Shown here piece after piece: positions 47,521-56,121 of a DNA stretch of 64,000 bases (within the stretch, counting starts at the first letter, position 1; each line of letters begins with the position of its first letter). A program made the position numbers and the translations under genes. The DNA is taken from contig NZ_VEXQ01000001.1 in the NCBI RefSeq assembly GCF_006376615.1, forward strand, positions 186,001-250,000, given 5' to 3'. The notes under the pieces were generated by a model. The model was given only the letters and a program-made list of their open reading frames with translations, had not been told where the DNA came from and ran no database searches. The stretch comes from Buttiauxella sp. B2. Lineage in GTDB: Bacteria; Pseudomonadota; Gammaproteobacteria; Enterobacterales; Enterobacteriaceae.

Positions 47521-48438
47521 TTACTCGGGCTCAGGCTCCTGCAACCACTCCTGATTCATCGTCTCACTATCCCCCAAATAATCCAGCAACCAGCCCAGTG
47601 CCGGTGATGCATCATTTTGCCGCCATGTCAGGCAACAGGCCGCATCGGGGAATGGGTTATCGAGTGTCAGTTCACTCCACTGCCCTGAAGCCAGCCACGG
47701 TCTTGCGATATGCAACGGCACCATACCAATACACAATCCCGCACTAAGGCAATCTGAACCCGATTCCCAATCCGGGACCACAACACGTCGTTGGTTATCC
47801 AGCAACCAGGTAATACGTTTTGGCAATGAACGCGACGTATCTTCCAGAACCAGTGAAGGCCAGGCGCGTAAATCATCATCGCTCAACGTGCCGCCACTTT
47901 GTGCCAGTGGATGAGTTGAAGCCACCACACAACGCCAGCTCAACGAACCCATGTCACGGAATGCATAGCGGCCCCCAACCGGAATGGCTTGCGTTGCACC
48001 AATCGCCACTTCGACACGCCCATCAGCCAGCGCATCCCACACACCATTGAACACTTCCTGGAAGATACGCAATTCGATATCCGGAAAATGGCGATAGAAA
48101 TCGACTACCAGCTGTCGCGTTCGCTCGGGTTTTACAATGTTATCAACCGCAATGGCCAAATGCCCACGCCATCCATTTGCGATCTGTTGACACTGCTGCC
48201 GTGTCGTCATCATTTTTTTGATAACAGAGCGGCCTTCTTTAAGAAAAAAGACGCCTGCGGGGGTTAATTCAACATCCCGATGGCGTCGTTCAAAGAGCGG
48301 AACGGCTAACCATTCTTCAAGTTGCCGCACTGTATAACTAATGGCAGACGGAACGCGATGCAGCTCTTGTGCGGCACCACTGAAACTACCATTGCGCGCT
48401 ACCGCATCTATCACTTCCAGCGAATATTCTGACCACAT
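47521..48438 (-). CDS. punR: LysR-family regulator PunR
   Basis: PunR (YdhB) is a LysR-type activator of the purine nucleoside transporter gene punC, as shown in E. coli. The N-terminal helix-turn-helix lies in AVARNGSFSGAAQELHRVPS (about residues 12-31). The effector-binding domain runs from about residue 95. I chose the ATG at 48438 (305 residues, MWSEYSLEV as in E. coli); a GTG four codons earlier is in frame. The gene is divergent from punC with 115 bp between them, the usual arrangement of a LysR regulator and its target. Confidence 0.93.
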   Translation of the reverse strand: MWSEYSLEVIDAVARNGSFSGAAQELHRVPSAISYTVRQLEEWLAVPLFERRHRDVELTPAGVFFLKEGRSVIKKMMTTRQQCQQIANGWRGHLAIAVDNIVKPERTRQLVVDFYRHFPDIELRIFQEVFNGVWDALADGRVEVAIGATQAIPVGGRYAFRDMGSLSWRCVVASTHPLAQSGGTLSDDDLRAWPSLVLEDTSRSLPKRITWLLDNQRRVVVPDWESGSDCLSAGLCIGMVPLHIARPWLASGQWSELTLDNPFPDAACCLTWRQNDASPALGWLLDYLGDSETMNQEWLQEPEPE

Positions 48439-48553
48439 TTCTCTGCTCACAAAATTTTTGAACGCAACCTACAAATATTAGCGTTTCACAAGCGCATTTG
48501 CACTCCGTACACTCTCGCGGCAATCAATCTGCAAGATAAAACAAGAGAAAATT

Positions 48554-49747
48554 ATGCAACCATCAAAAGGATTTCTTATCTGGCTGGCCGGATTAAGCGT
48601 GCTGGGCTTCCTCGCCACAGACATGTACCTGCCTGCTTTCGCTACCATTCAGCAAGATTTGCAGACGGATGCTTCCGCCGTGAGCGCAAGCCTGAGCCTG
48701 TTCCTTGCTGGATTTGCGTTTGCCCAGTTAATGTGGGGACCGCTCTCAGACCATTTTGGACGCAAACCAGTATTGCTGGCGGGTCTGAGTCTGTTCGCCA
48801 TCGGTTGTATTGGCATGTTGTGGGTAGAAAGTGCTGCAGCTCTGTTAGTGCTGCGTTTCGTTCAGGCGGTTGGCGTATGTTCTGCCGCTGTAAGCTGGCA
48901 GGCATTGGTTACCGATTATTATCCGGCGAATCGCGCGAATCGTATTTTCGCAACAATTATGCCGCTGGTTGGTCTGTCTCCGGCATTAGCACCACTGCTG
49001 GGAAGTTGGATTTTGAACCACTTTGACTGGCAGGCGATTTTCGTCACGCTATTTGTCATCGCGCTGGTACTAATGATTCCAACTCTGCGTCTGAAACCAC
49101 GTACTCAGCATCACCCACAGACAGAAGACAATAAAGTCAGCTTTATGTCGTTACTACGCTCTCGCGTATACAGCGGTAACGTATTGATTTATGCCGCCTG
49201 TTCCGCGAGCTTCTTTGCGTGGTTGACCGGTTCGCCGTTCATTCTTAATGATATGGGTTACAGCCCTGCGGCAATTGGCCTGAGCTATGTGCCACAAACA
49301 ATCGCCTTCCTGATTGGCGGCTACGGTTGCCGTAGTGCGCTGCAAAAATGGCAAGGTAAACAAATGCTGCCATGGTTGTTGGGTGTTTATACGTTGAGCA
49401 CGTTCGCAACCTGGGGTGTCGCAGTCAGTGGTCACGCCAACCTTACCTTGCTGCTGATTCCATTCTGTGTGATGGCAATGGCAAACGGCGCGATTTACCC
49501 GATTGTCGTGGCTTCCGCCCTGCTGCCTTTCCCACAAGCCACAGGCAAAGCCGCTGCATTGCAAAATACCCTGCAATTAGGGCTGTGTTTCTTCGCAAGC
49601 TTGATGGTTTCATGGCTGGTCGTGACCCCACTGCGGACCACCACCAGCGTGATGTTGGTAACAATCATTTTAGCCATGCTAGGTTATTTACTGCAACGCC
49701 GTAAAAACGTCGAATCGTGGCAACCCGCTGAATCCGATGCACATTAA
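48554..49747 (+). CDS. punC: MFS purine nucleoside transporter PunC
   Basis: PunC (YdhC) is a 12-helix inner-membrane transporter of the Bcr/CflA drug-transporter branch; in E. coli it is linked to purine nucleoside transport. The MFS loop motif [14 protein letters not shown] is near residue 60, and [19 protein letters not shown] is near 97. It has 397 residues (E. coli 403). It faces punR, which probably activates it. An AAGAGAAA precedes the ATG. A strong hairpin (49766-49795) follows. With purR, guaD and xdhABC it makes purine handling a repeated theme of this window. Confidence 0.93.
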   Translation: MQPSKGFLIWLAGLSVLGFLATDMYLPAFATIQQDLQTDASAVSASLSLFLAGFAFAQLMWGPLSDHFGRKPVLLAGLSLFAIGCIGMLWVESAAALLVLRFVQAVGVCSAAVSWQALVTDYYPANRANRIFATIMPLVGLSPALAPLLGSWILNHFDWQAIFVTLFVIALVLMIPTLRLKPRTQHHPQTEDNKVSFMSLLRSRVYSGNVLIYAACSASFFAWLTGSPFILNDMGYSPAAIGLSYVPQTIAFLIGGYGCRSALQKWQGKQMLPWLLGVYTLSTFATWGVAVSGHANLTLLLIPFCVMAMANGAIYPIVVASALLPFPQATGKAAALQNTLQLGLCFFASLMVSWLVVTPLRTTTSVMLVTIILAMLGYLLQRRKNVESWQPAESDAH

Positions 49748-49765
49748 TGTGCATCAATCGTGACA

Positions 49766-49795
49766 GCAACATCGTTAGCGAACTAACGATGTTGC
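49766..49795 (+). terminator. Hairpin after punC
   Basis: GCAACATCGTTAG (49766-49778) pairs perfectly with CTAACGATGTTGC (49783-49795) across CGAA. A T tract is lacking, but thirteen pairs with a tetraloop make a very stable mRNA end. Confidence 0.7.
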
Positions 49796-49796
49796 G

Positions 49797-49825
49797 TTGA
49801 ATCGTTTCGCTTGGGAGCCTATACT
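49797..49825 (+). promoter_or_regulatory. Distal sigma-70 promoter of cfa (P1)
   Basis: TTGAAT (49797-49802) and TATACT (49820-49825) have a 17-bp spacer. Transcription would begin near 49832, about 214 bases before the cfa start, which agrees with the known distal promoter of E. coli cfa. Confidence 0.75.
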
Positions 49826-49869
49826 GATTAACGGCTCGTAAGTCAGTACCATAATAATATGAAGTCGTG

Positions 49870-49903
49870 ACGGGAGCCTATGTGCTCCCGTTTGTTGTTT
49901 TTG
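49870..49903 (+). terminator. Terminator-like hairpin inside the cfa P1 leader
   Basis: ACGGGAGC (49870-49877) pairs with GCTCCCGT (49884-49891) across CTATGT, followed by TTGTTGTTTTTG. It lies about 40-70 bases after the predicted P1 start, so it could cut P1 transcripts short. Confidence 0.7.
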
Positions 49904-50001
49904 AAGCGTATTTTTTGGGCGTACGCCCGTTTCTCTGTTCTACGCCGGATATCAGGCTCACGGAATTTTTCGTGACATTTCTCACATGCCCAAAATAGCG
50001 T

Positions 50002-50008
50002 CTACGCT
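50002..50008 (+). promoter_or_regulatory. Proximal sigma-S type -10 of cfa (P2)
   Basis: CTACGCT resembles the sigma-S extended -10 element CTATACT. Its start point would fall near 50013, about 33 bases before the cfa ATG, where the growth-phase promoter of E. coli cfa lies. Confidence 0.55.
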
Positions 50009-50045
50009 GTTTGAAGGTTCCTCTCACAAAGGTGATGGAGAAGCT

Positions 50046-51194
50046 ATGAGTTCATCGTGTATAGAAGAAGTCAGCATAAGAAATAACCCGTGGTATCGAA
50101 TTGTGAATGAAATGCTCACGCGGGCTGGGGTGGAAATTAATGGCCCACGTCCATTCGATATACAGGTTAAGCATCCCGATTTTTTTAAACGCGTCCTGCA
50201 AGAAGGTTCACTTGGACTAGGTGAAAGCTATATGGACGGTTGGTGGGATTGCGAACGGCTGGATATATTTTTCAATAATGCCATCCGTGCTGGACTTGAG
50301 CGCCAACTCCCTCGTCATTTAAAAGACACGCTACGTGTTGCTGTCGCCCGTTTTCTCAATCTGCAATCACAAAAACGCGCCTGGATTGTCGGGAAAGAGC
50401 ATTACGATCTCGGCAACGACTTATTTATCCGTATGCTCGACGAGCATATGCAATATTCCTGTGGCTACTGGAAAGACGCTTCCACCCTTAGCGATGCGCA
50501 GAATGCAAAACTGAAAATGATCTGCGATAAGCTTCATCTTGAGCCGGGTATGACCCTGCTTGATATTGGTTGCGGTTGGGGAGGCCTTGCAGAATATGCA
50601 GCGCGAAATTACGGTGTTGCCGTTCACGGTGTCACTATTTCTGCTGAGCAGCAAAAAATGGCGCAGCAACGTTGTGGCGGGCTTAACGTTAATATTGCGC
50701 TGCAAGATTATCGCGAACTGGATATGCAGTTTGACCGCATTGTTTCCGTTGGCATGTTTGAACACGTCGGGCCGAAAAACTACGCCACCTACTTTAACGT
50801 TGCCGACCGAAACCTGAAACCAGAGGGTATTTTCTTGCTGCATACCATCGGTTCCAATAAAACCGATAACGCCGTCGACCCGTGGATAGACAAATATATT
50901 TTCCCTAACGGTTGTCTGCCATCGGTTCGCCAGATTGCAGATGCCAGCGAAGGCCATTTTGTGATGGAGGACTGGCATAACTTTGGTGCCGATTACGACA
51001 AAACCTTAATGGCCTGGCATGAACGATTCCATAGTTACTGGCCAGAAATTGCGGATAACTATTCAGAACGATTCAAACGTATGTTTAGCTATTATCTTAA
51101 TGCATGTGCAGGCGCTTTCCGCGCACGTGATATACAGCTCTGGCAAATCGTCTTCACGCGAGGAGTCGAGAACGGCTTACGCGTCCCGCATTGA
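50046..51194 (+). CDS. cfa: Cyclopropane-fatty-acyl-phospholipid synthase
   Basis: Cfa uses S-adenosylmethionine to add a methylene bridge to unsaturated acyl chains of membrane phospholipids, mainly in stationary phase and acid stress. A lipid-binding N-terminal domain with LGLGESYMDGWWDC is followed by the methyltransferase domain, whose SAM motif VLDIGCGWGGL-like LLDIGCGWGGLAEYAA is near residue 168. The active-site VSVGMFEHVGPKNY is near 235 and the conserved cysteine in LNACAGAFRARDIQLWQ near 350. The start at 50046 follows GGAG and gives 382 residues, exactly as in E. coli. Confidence 0.97.
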   Translation: MSSSCIEEVSIRNNPWYRIVNEMLTRAGVEINGPRPFDIQVKHPDFFKRVLQEGSLGLGESYMDGWWDCERLDIFFNNAIRAGLERQLPRHLKDTLRVAVARFLNLQSQKRAWIVGKEHYDLGNDLFIRMLDEHMQYSCGYWKDASTLSDAQNAKLKMICDKLHLEPGMTLLDIGCGWGGLAEYAARNYGVAVHGVTISAEQQKMAQQRCGGLNVNIALQDYRELDMQFDRIVSVGMFEHVGPKNYATYFNVADRNLKPEGIFLLHTIGSNKTDNAVDPWIDKYIFPNGCLPSVRQIADASEGHFVMEDWHNFGADYDKTLMAWHERFHSYWPEIADNYSERFKRMFSYYLNACAGAFRARDIQLWQIVFTRGVENGLRVPH

Positions 51195-51199
51195 TTTTC

Positions 51200-51218
51200 A
51201 CCCCGGTCACGCCGGGGT
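51200..51218 (+). terminator. Hairpin after cfa
   Basis: ACCCCGG (51200-51206) pairs with CCGGGGT (51212-51218) across five bases. It has no T tract; a short GC-rich stem marks the end of cfa. Confidence 0.5.
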
Positions 51219-51259
51219 AATCCCTTCGCTCACCTGTTTGCATCATTTTCTTAACAAAG

Positions 51260-51275
51260 CGTGAGTTTCTTCACG
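51260..51275. promoter_or_regulatory. CRP-like site upstream of the PTS operon
   Basis: CGTGAGTTTCTTCACG is a perfect palindrome with the CRP core GTGA-N6-TCAC; the outer bases differ from TGTGA/TCACA. Catabolite control of a beta-glucoside operon would be expected. Confidence 0.55.
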
Positions 51276-51333
51276 TTTCTCGCTGACAATTATTCGCGAT
51301 TTTGATCCGGTTAACACTTATCTCTTTCTTCAT

Positions 51334-51349
51334 TGGAAACCGGTTTCCA
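51334..51349. promoter_or_regulatory. LacI-family operator before the beta-glucoside operon
   Basis: TGGAAACCGGTTTCCA is a perfect 16-bp palindrome with the central CG of LacI-family sites. It contains GAAACCGGTTTC, the core of the AscG operator. It lies 52-67 bp before the EIIC start and is the likely target of the regulator at 54215-55138. Confidence 0.8.
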
Positions 51350-51400
51350 TATTGTTTCACAATAAGCCCACATTCAAAAAACAATAGCAAGGATACCGCC

Positions 51401-52720
51401 ATGAGCATGTACCAAAAAATGGTCAATGTGATTGAGCAAAAAGTCACGCCGATGGCGGGAGCGATGGGCTCTCAACGCCATGTCATCGCCATCCGTGACG
51501 GTTTTATCTCCGCTCTACCGTTTATGATTATCGGTTCTTTCTTGTTAGTGTTTATCTTCCCGCCATTCTCTCCGGACAGCAGCTGGGGGTTTGCTCGCTC
51601 GTGGCTGAATTTTTCTCTCACCTACCGCGAACAACTGATGCTGCCGTTTAACCTCAGCATGGGCGTGATGACCTTCTTTATATCCGTCGGGATCGGCGCA
51701 AGCCTCGGGAAGCATTATAAGCTCGACCCAATAATGACCGGATTGCTGGCATTCATGGCTTTTTTACTGGTTGCCGCACCTTATAAAGATGGGCAGATCT
51801 CAACACAATTTTTCTCCGGCCAGGGCATCTTTACTGCACTGATAACCGCGATCTACGCAAGCGAGATGTATGCGTTCTTAAAACGCCACAACATCACAAT
51901 CCGCCTGCCAAAAGAGGTGCCGACGGGGGTCGCGCGTTCGTTTGAAATTCTGATCCCGGTCGTGGTGATTGTCGCCACCTTGCATCCACTGAATTTATTC
52001 ATTGAGTCCACCACCGGAATGATTATTCCGGAAGCGATTATGCATCTACTGGCACCGCTGGTTTCTGCTTCCGACTCACTGCCCGCGATTCTTATTTCCG
52101 TGTTTATCTGCCAGATCCTGTGGTTTGCCGGGATACACGGCGCACTGATTGTTACCGGCATTATGAACCCGTTCTGGATGGCTAACCTTTCCGCCAACCA
52201 GACAGCGCTCGCCGCCGGTAACGTGCTGCCACATATCTACCTGCAAGGGTTCTGGGATCACTACTTACTGATTGGTGGTGTCGGTTCAACGTTGCCACTG
52301 GCATTCCTGCTGCTGCGTAGCCGCGCAATTCACTTGCGTACCATTGGTAAAATGGGCGTGGTGCCAAGCTTCTTTAACATCAACGAACCGATTCTGTTCG
52401 GGACGCCAATCATCATGAACCCGCTGTTCTTCTTGCCGTTTACGTTAGTGCCTATGATTAACGCCACACTGGCTTATATCGCCACTAAGTTAGGTTGGAT
52501 TGCACAAGTGGTGTCGTTGACGCCGTGGACCACGCCTGCCCCAATCGGTGCCTCATGGGCTGCAAACTGGGCGGTAAGTCCCGTAATCATGTGTCTGATT
52601 TGTATGGTCATGTCGGCTGTGATGTATTACCCATTCCTGAAAGCTTATGAGCGTACCTTGCTTAAACAGGATGAAGAGCGCAACGCGCAGGATGAAAGCA
52701 GCCCAGTGACAGTGAATTAA
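51401..52720 (+). CDS. PTS beta-glucoside/cellobiose-type EIIC permease
   Basis: This is the membrane component of a lactose/cellobiose-family phosphotransferase system, like ChbC/CelB, which carries the sugar while it is phosphorylated. It has 439 residues and about ten hydrophobic segments. The family signature FFNINEPILFGTPIIMNP is near residue 325, and the N-terminal GSQRHVIAIRDGFISALPFM is conserved. The ATG at 51401 follows AAGGA. No EIIA or EIIB gene is nearby, so the protein must borrow these parts from another system. It is followed 48 bp later by a 6-phospho-beta-glucosidase gene. This operon is absent between cfa and ribC in K-12. Confidence 0.92.
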   Translation: MSMYQKMVNVIEQKVTPMAGAMGSQRHVIAIRDGFISALPFMIIGSFLLVFIFPPFSPDSSWGFARSWLNFSLTYREQLMLPFNLSMGVMTFFISVGIGASLGKHYKLDPIMTGLLAFMAFLLVAAPYKDGQISTQFFSGQGIFTALITAIYASEMYAFLKRHNITIRLPKEVPTGVARSFEILIPVVVIVATLHPLNLFIESTTGMIIPEAIMHLLAPLVSASDSLPAILISVFICQILWFAGIHGALIVTGIMNPFWMANLSANQTALAAGNVLPHIYLQGFWDHYLLIGGVGSTLPLAFLLLRSRAIHLRTIGKMGVVPSFFNINEPILFGTPIIMNPLFFLPFTLVPMINATLAYIATKLGWIAQVVSLTPWTTPAPIGASWAANWAVSPVIMCLICMVMSAVMYYPFLKAYERTLLKQDEERNAQDESSPVTVN

Positions 52721-52729
52721 ACTTTTATT

Positions 52730-52748
52730 GCCTGCCCGGATGGCAGGC
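52730..52748 (+). other. Intercistronic hairpin EIIC / beta-glucosidase
   Basis: GCCTGCC (52730-52736) pairs with GGCAGGC (52742-52748) across CGGAT, between the two genes of the operon. With no T tract it more likely stabilises or partly separates the messages. Confidence 0.5.
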
Positions 52749-52768
52749 ACGTCAAACGAGGAACGAAA

Positions 52769-54160
52769 ATGAAATACGTATTTCCTGATAATTTTTGGTG
52801 GGGCAGCGCAAGTTCAGCGCCACAGACCGAAGGCGAAACGCTCTCCTTTGGCAAGTCTGCCACCATTTGGGATCAGTGGTTTAAAGAGCAACCAACCCGT
52901 TTCCATAACGGCGTAGGCCCTGCTGATACGTCTACTTTCTACCAAAACTGGAAGCAAGATATCGCCCTGCTCAAAGCGCTTAATCACAATACTTTCCGCA
53001 CCTCTATTTCCTGGGCTCGTCTGATTCCTGAAGGCCGTGGTGCAGTAAACCAGGAAGCAGTGACTTTCTATAATAACGTTATCGACGAGTTACTGGCTCA
53101 AGGCATTAAACCGTTTATCAACTTGTTTCACTTCGATATGCCGATGGTGATGCAACAACAAGGTGGCTGGGAAAATCGTGACGTTGTCACGGCTTATGCA
53201 GAGTTTGCTAATGTTTGCTTCGAATTGTTTGGCGACCGCGTGAAGCATTGGTTCACCTTTAACGAGCCGGTTGTGCCCGTTGAAGGCGGTTATCTGTATG
53301 ATTTCCATTATCCAAACGTAGTTGACTTCAAACGTGCGGCAACCGTTGCTTATCACACCATGATTGCGCATTCGCTGGCGGTGAAGAGCTACCATGAACG
53401 TAATGACGGCGGTGAAATCGGGATCATCCTGAACCTCACGCCTTCTTACCCGCGCTCGCAAAACCCTGCAGATGTAAAAGCGGCTAACATTGCCGATTTG
53501 ATGTTTAACCGCAGCTTCCTCGACCCTGCTCTGCGTGGCGAATATCCACAAGAGTTAGTGGCGCTGCTGAAAGAACACGGTCAGTTACCTGAATGCCTGC
53601 CAGAAGATAAAACCCTGCTAGCTGCGGGCGTCGTCGATTTACTAGGGATCAACTACTACCAACCGCGCCGTATTAAATGTCGCGATTCGCAGGTCAACCC
53701 AGAAAGCCCATTTATGCCTGAGTGGTTCTTCGAGTCTTACGAGATGCCAGGCCGCAAAATGAACCCGTACCGTGGCTGGGAAATCTACGAGCAAGGAATT
53801 TACGATATTCTCACCAATCTGCGCGAGAATTATGGCAACCCATATTGCTATATTTCCGAGAACGGAATGGGCGTTGAAAACGAGGGGCGTTTCGACGAGA
53901 ACGGCCAGATTCAAGATGACTACCGCATTGATTTCGTGCGCGACCACCTGAAGTGGCTGCACAAAGGCATCAGTGAAGGCAGTAACTGCCTCGGTTATCA
54001 TATGTGGACGTTTATTGATAACTGGTCATGGTGCAACGCCTACAAAAACCGTTACGGTTTTGTCTCGTTAAACCTTGAGACGCAAGAACGCACCATCAAG
54101 AAAAGCGGTGAATGGTACAGAGCGACCGCAGCGGAAAATGGCTTTAACGATCGGACGTAA
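52769..54160 (+). CDS. 6-phospho-beta-glucosidase (GH1)
   Basis: The enzyme would split phosphorylated beta-glucosides delivered by the PTS into glucose-6-phosphate and an aglycone or glucose. It is a glycoside hydrolase family 1 protein of 463 residues. The N-terminal NFWWGSASSAPQTEG is the GH1 signature. The acid/base glutamate lies in WFTFNEPVVPVEGGYL near residue 168, and the nucleophile glutamate in CYISENGMGVENEG near 365. A GAGGAAC precedes the ATG. It is close to the BglA/AscB group, but I cannot choose one ortholog; it is followed by a LacI-type regulator in the same direction. Confidence 0.93.
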   Translation: MKYVFPDNFWWGSASSAPQTEGETLSFGKSATIWDQWFKEQPTRFHNGVGPADTSTFYQNWKQDIALLKALNHNTFRTSISWARLIPEGRGAVNQEAVTFYNNVIDELLAQGIKPFINLFHFDMPMVMQQQGGWENRDVVTAYAEFANVCFELFGDRVKHWFTFNEPVVPVEGGYLYDFHYPNVVDFKRAATVAYHTMIAHSLAVKSYHERNDGGEIGIILNLTPSYPRSQNPADVKAANIADLMFNRSFLDPALRGEYPQELVALLKEHGQLPECLPEDKTLLAAGVVDLLGINYYQPRRIKCRDSQVNPESPFMPEWFFESYEMPGRKMNPYRGWEIYEQGIYDILTNLRENYGNPYCYISENGMGVENEGRFDENGQIQDDYRIDFVRDHLKWLHKGISEGSNCLGYHMWTFIDNWSWCNAYKNRYGFVSLNLETQERTIKKSGEWYRATAAENGFNDRT

Positions 54161-54214
54161 TCTCAACATCCGGGCCGCAAGGCCCGTTTCTGGCTGAGTG
54201 CAGGGAAACACACC

Positions 54215-55138
54215 ATGTCGAATATTAATGATGTAGCACGCCTTGCGCAGGTTTCTAAAGCAACCGTTTCGCGAGTGTTAAGTGGCAGCCGTGGCGTCAA
54301 AGAAGAAAGTCGCCAGGCCGTTTTACACGCAGCGGAAATCCTCAATTATAAGCCTAATGCTATTGCTCAATCCTTGAGTAGTCAGTCAACTAATTGCATC
54401 GGCGTTATCTGTGCAACCGAGCATATTCAGCAGTCCACAGGTTACCTGCAAGCGCTTGAGAAGCAGCTTAATCAGCATCATAAACATTTATTGTTACGCT
54501 TCGCCAATGACCATGACAGCGTGGCGCAAGCGGCTCAGGAACTATCAAACGGCTTGTGTGATGCACTGGTTGTGGTGGGTGCACGCTTCCCGTTACCCGA
54601 GTTAGATGACGACATCATGTTGATTGATTGTCTAAGTGGCTCCAACAACTTAAGCATCCAATGTGATCATATTTTTGCTGCAGAAACTGCAGTTCATTAT
54701 TTATGTAACCAGCAACGACGGCATATTGCATTGATTAACTTCGGAAGTGGAGAAGCCGCAGCGCTGACACTTGAGGGTTATCACCAGGCGCTTCACAATC
54801 ACGTCGTACCGTTCAACCGTCAGTTAGTCATTGAAGATGAGTCGTCTGTGCGTATCGCGTTGCAACGTCTGATTAACCGTGGCGTGAAGTTTTCTGCACT
54901 GCTGGTCACCGATGATACCCAGGCACAGGAAGCGGTGATGATGCTCAATCAGTATCAGTTAAAAGTACCAGAGCAAGTAATGGTATTCAGCCTGGATGGT
55001 TCAACCAGAATGCCAGGTTCAACCGCAATTCCTGCGATTAAATATCCACTTGAGAGTATTGCCCGTCGGGCAGTTGAGTTGCTGTTAGGCGAGCGCCATA
55101 CCAGCGATTTGGTGCGTGGCAGTTTGTTGATTGCCTGA
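54215..55138 (+). CDS. LacI-family regulator of the beta-glucoside operon
   Basis: This 307-residue repressor has the N-terminal LacI DNA-binding region INDVARLAQVSKATVSRVLS (residues 3-22) and a hinge helix near PNAIAQSLSS. A sugar-binding domain follows that is somewhat shorter than the usual 330-340 residues. It resembles AscG. It is the third gene behind the EIIC and glucosidase genes, 54 bp downstream, with AGGGAA before its ATG. The palindrome at 51334-51349 is its probable operator, so it would repress its own operon. The inducer is presumably a phosphorylated or free beta-glucoside. Confidence 0.9.
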   Translation: MSNINDVARLAQVSKATVSRVLSGSRGVKEESRQAVLHAAEILNYKPNAIAQSLSSQSTNCIGVICATEHIQQSTGYLQALEKQLNQHHKHLLLRFANDHDSVAQAAQELSNGLCDALVVVGARFPLPELDDDIMLIDCLSGSNNLSIQCDHIFAAETAVHYLCNQQRRHIALINFGSGEAAALTLEGYHQALHNHVVPFNRQLVIEDESSVRIALQRLINRGVKFSALLVTDDTQAQEAVMMLNQYQLKVPEQVMVFSLDGSTRMPGSTAIPAIKYPLESIARRAVELLLGERHTSDLVRGSLLIA

Positions 55139-55159
55139 TGTGAGTCACTGTACGTTTTT

Positions 55160-55234
55160 GTCGGATGTAGCACATGCTAATCCGACCTACAAAAATCGTT
55201 GTTTTAGGGTGGATTAGCGTAAGCGACATCCACC
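55160..55234. repeat. REP-like inverted pair (BIME-type)
   Basis: Two related palindromic units lie in opposite orientation: 55160-55187 (read on the minus strand, GGTCGGATTAGC...ACATCCGAC) and 55207-55234 (GGTGGATTAGC...ACATCCACC). Each folds with arms around GGAT/ATCC. The pair sits between convergent genes, the usual place for repetitive extragenic palindromes. Confidence 0.75.
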
Positions 55235-55253
55235 GTTTACACAGTTCTTCTCG

Positions 55254-55895
55254 TTATTGCTTCGGCAAAACTGCATCCAGCGTTGCTTCACGTTGTGCCA
55301 GTACGCGCTCAACGGTATCGACAATCGCCTGAGTTTGCGGGTCGATTTCAATATTAATGCGGTTACCCAATTTCTTGTTACCAAGCGTGGTGCGCTCAAG
55401 CGTTTCTGGAATTAAATGCACGCAGAAACGCGAAGAGGTAACTTCCCCCACCGTCAGGCTAATACCATCAATACCGATATAACCTTTATGCAGGATATAT
55501 TTCATCAGCGTCTTATCACGCATTTTAAACCAGATCTGGCGGTTGTTTTCTGAGGTCAGAATTTTGACAACTTCGGCCGTGGTCATAATATGACCTGACA
55601 TAAGATGTCCGCCGATTTCATCGTTGAATTTAGCCGCGCGCTCGACATTCACGCTATCGCCCACCACTAACTCGCCGAGATTGGTGATGCGCAACGTCTC
55701 TTTCATTAAATCGAAACTGACGCGGTTACCGTTGATTTCCGTGACCGTCAGGCAACATCCGTTGTGCGCAACAGAGGCCCCTGTTTCAAGGCCTGGTAAC
55801 ATCGCATCTGGCATTTCAATGACATGCGTACGGAAGTTAGGTTTCTCATCAATGGAGACCAGGGTCGCAGTGCCCTGCACAATACCTGTAAACAT
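55254..55895 (-). CDS. ribC: Riboflavin synthase alpha chain
   Basis: The enzyme (RibC in E. coli, RibE elsewhere) combines two lumazine molecules to form riboflavin. It has two similar lumazine-binding domains: [14 protein letters not shown] at the N-terminus and a second copy with HMRD-type [20 protein letters not shown] from about residue 125. The [11 protein letters not shown] segment near residue 45 is conserved. Its 213 residues equal E. coli. AGGAG stands before the ATG at 55895. It is divergent from mdtK and convergent with the inserted beta-glucoside module; in K-12 it meets cfa instead. Confidence 0.96.
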   Translation of the reverse strand: MFTGIVQGTATLVSIDEKPNFRTHVIEMPDAMLPGLETGASVAHNGCCLTVTEINGNRVSFDLMKETLRITNLGELVVGDSVNVERAAKFNDEIGGHLMSGHIMTTAEVVKILTSENNRQIWFKMRDKTLMKYILHKGYIGIDGISLTVGEVTSSRFCVHLIPETLERTTLGNKKLGNRINIEIDPQTQAIVDTVERVLAQREATLDAVLPKQ

Positions 55896-56121
55896 CGTAA
55901 AGCTCCTGGTAAAAATATTGCGGCTGAAAATTTATGATGCAGCACTTTAACAGTTGGAAAAAAGCCTTGCCAGCTATCCGCACTACCCCACCATTATTTG
56001 GCTGGCGTAATCGTTTTCTCACGCTACAATAGTCAGGCTTATTCCCCTGCAATTCCTATTTTGCTGCCATTTATGGCGGCCTCGTAGTCTTTCTAATAAC
56101 TAAAAATAATCAGGTGTAGAC

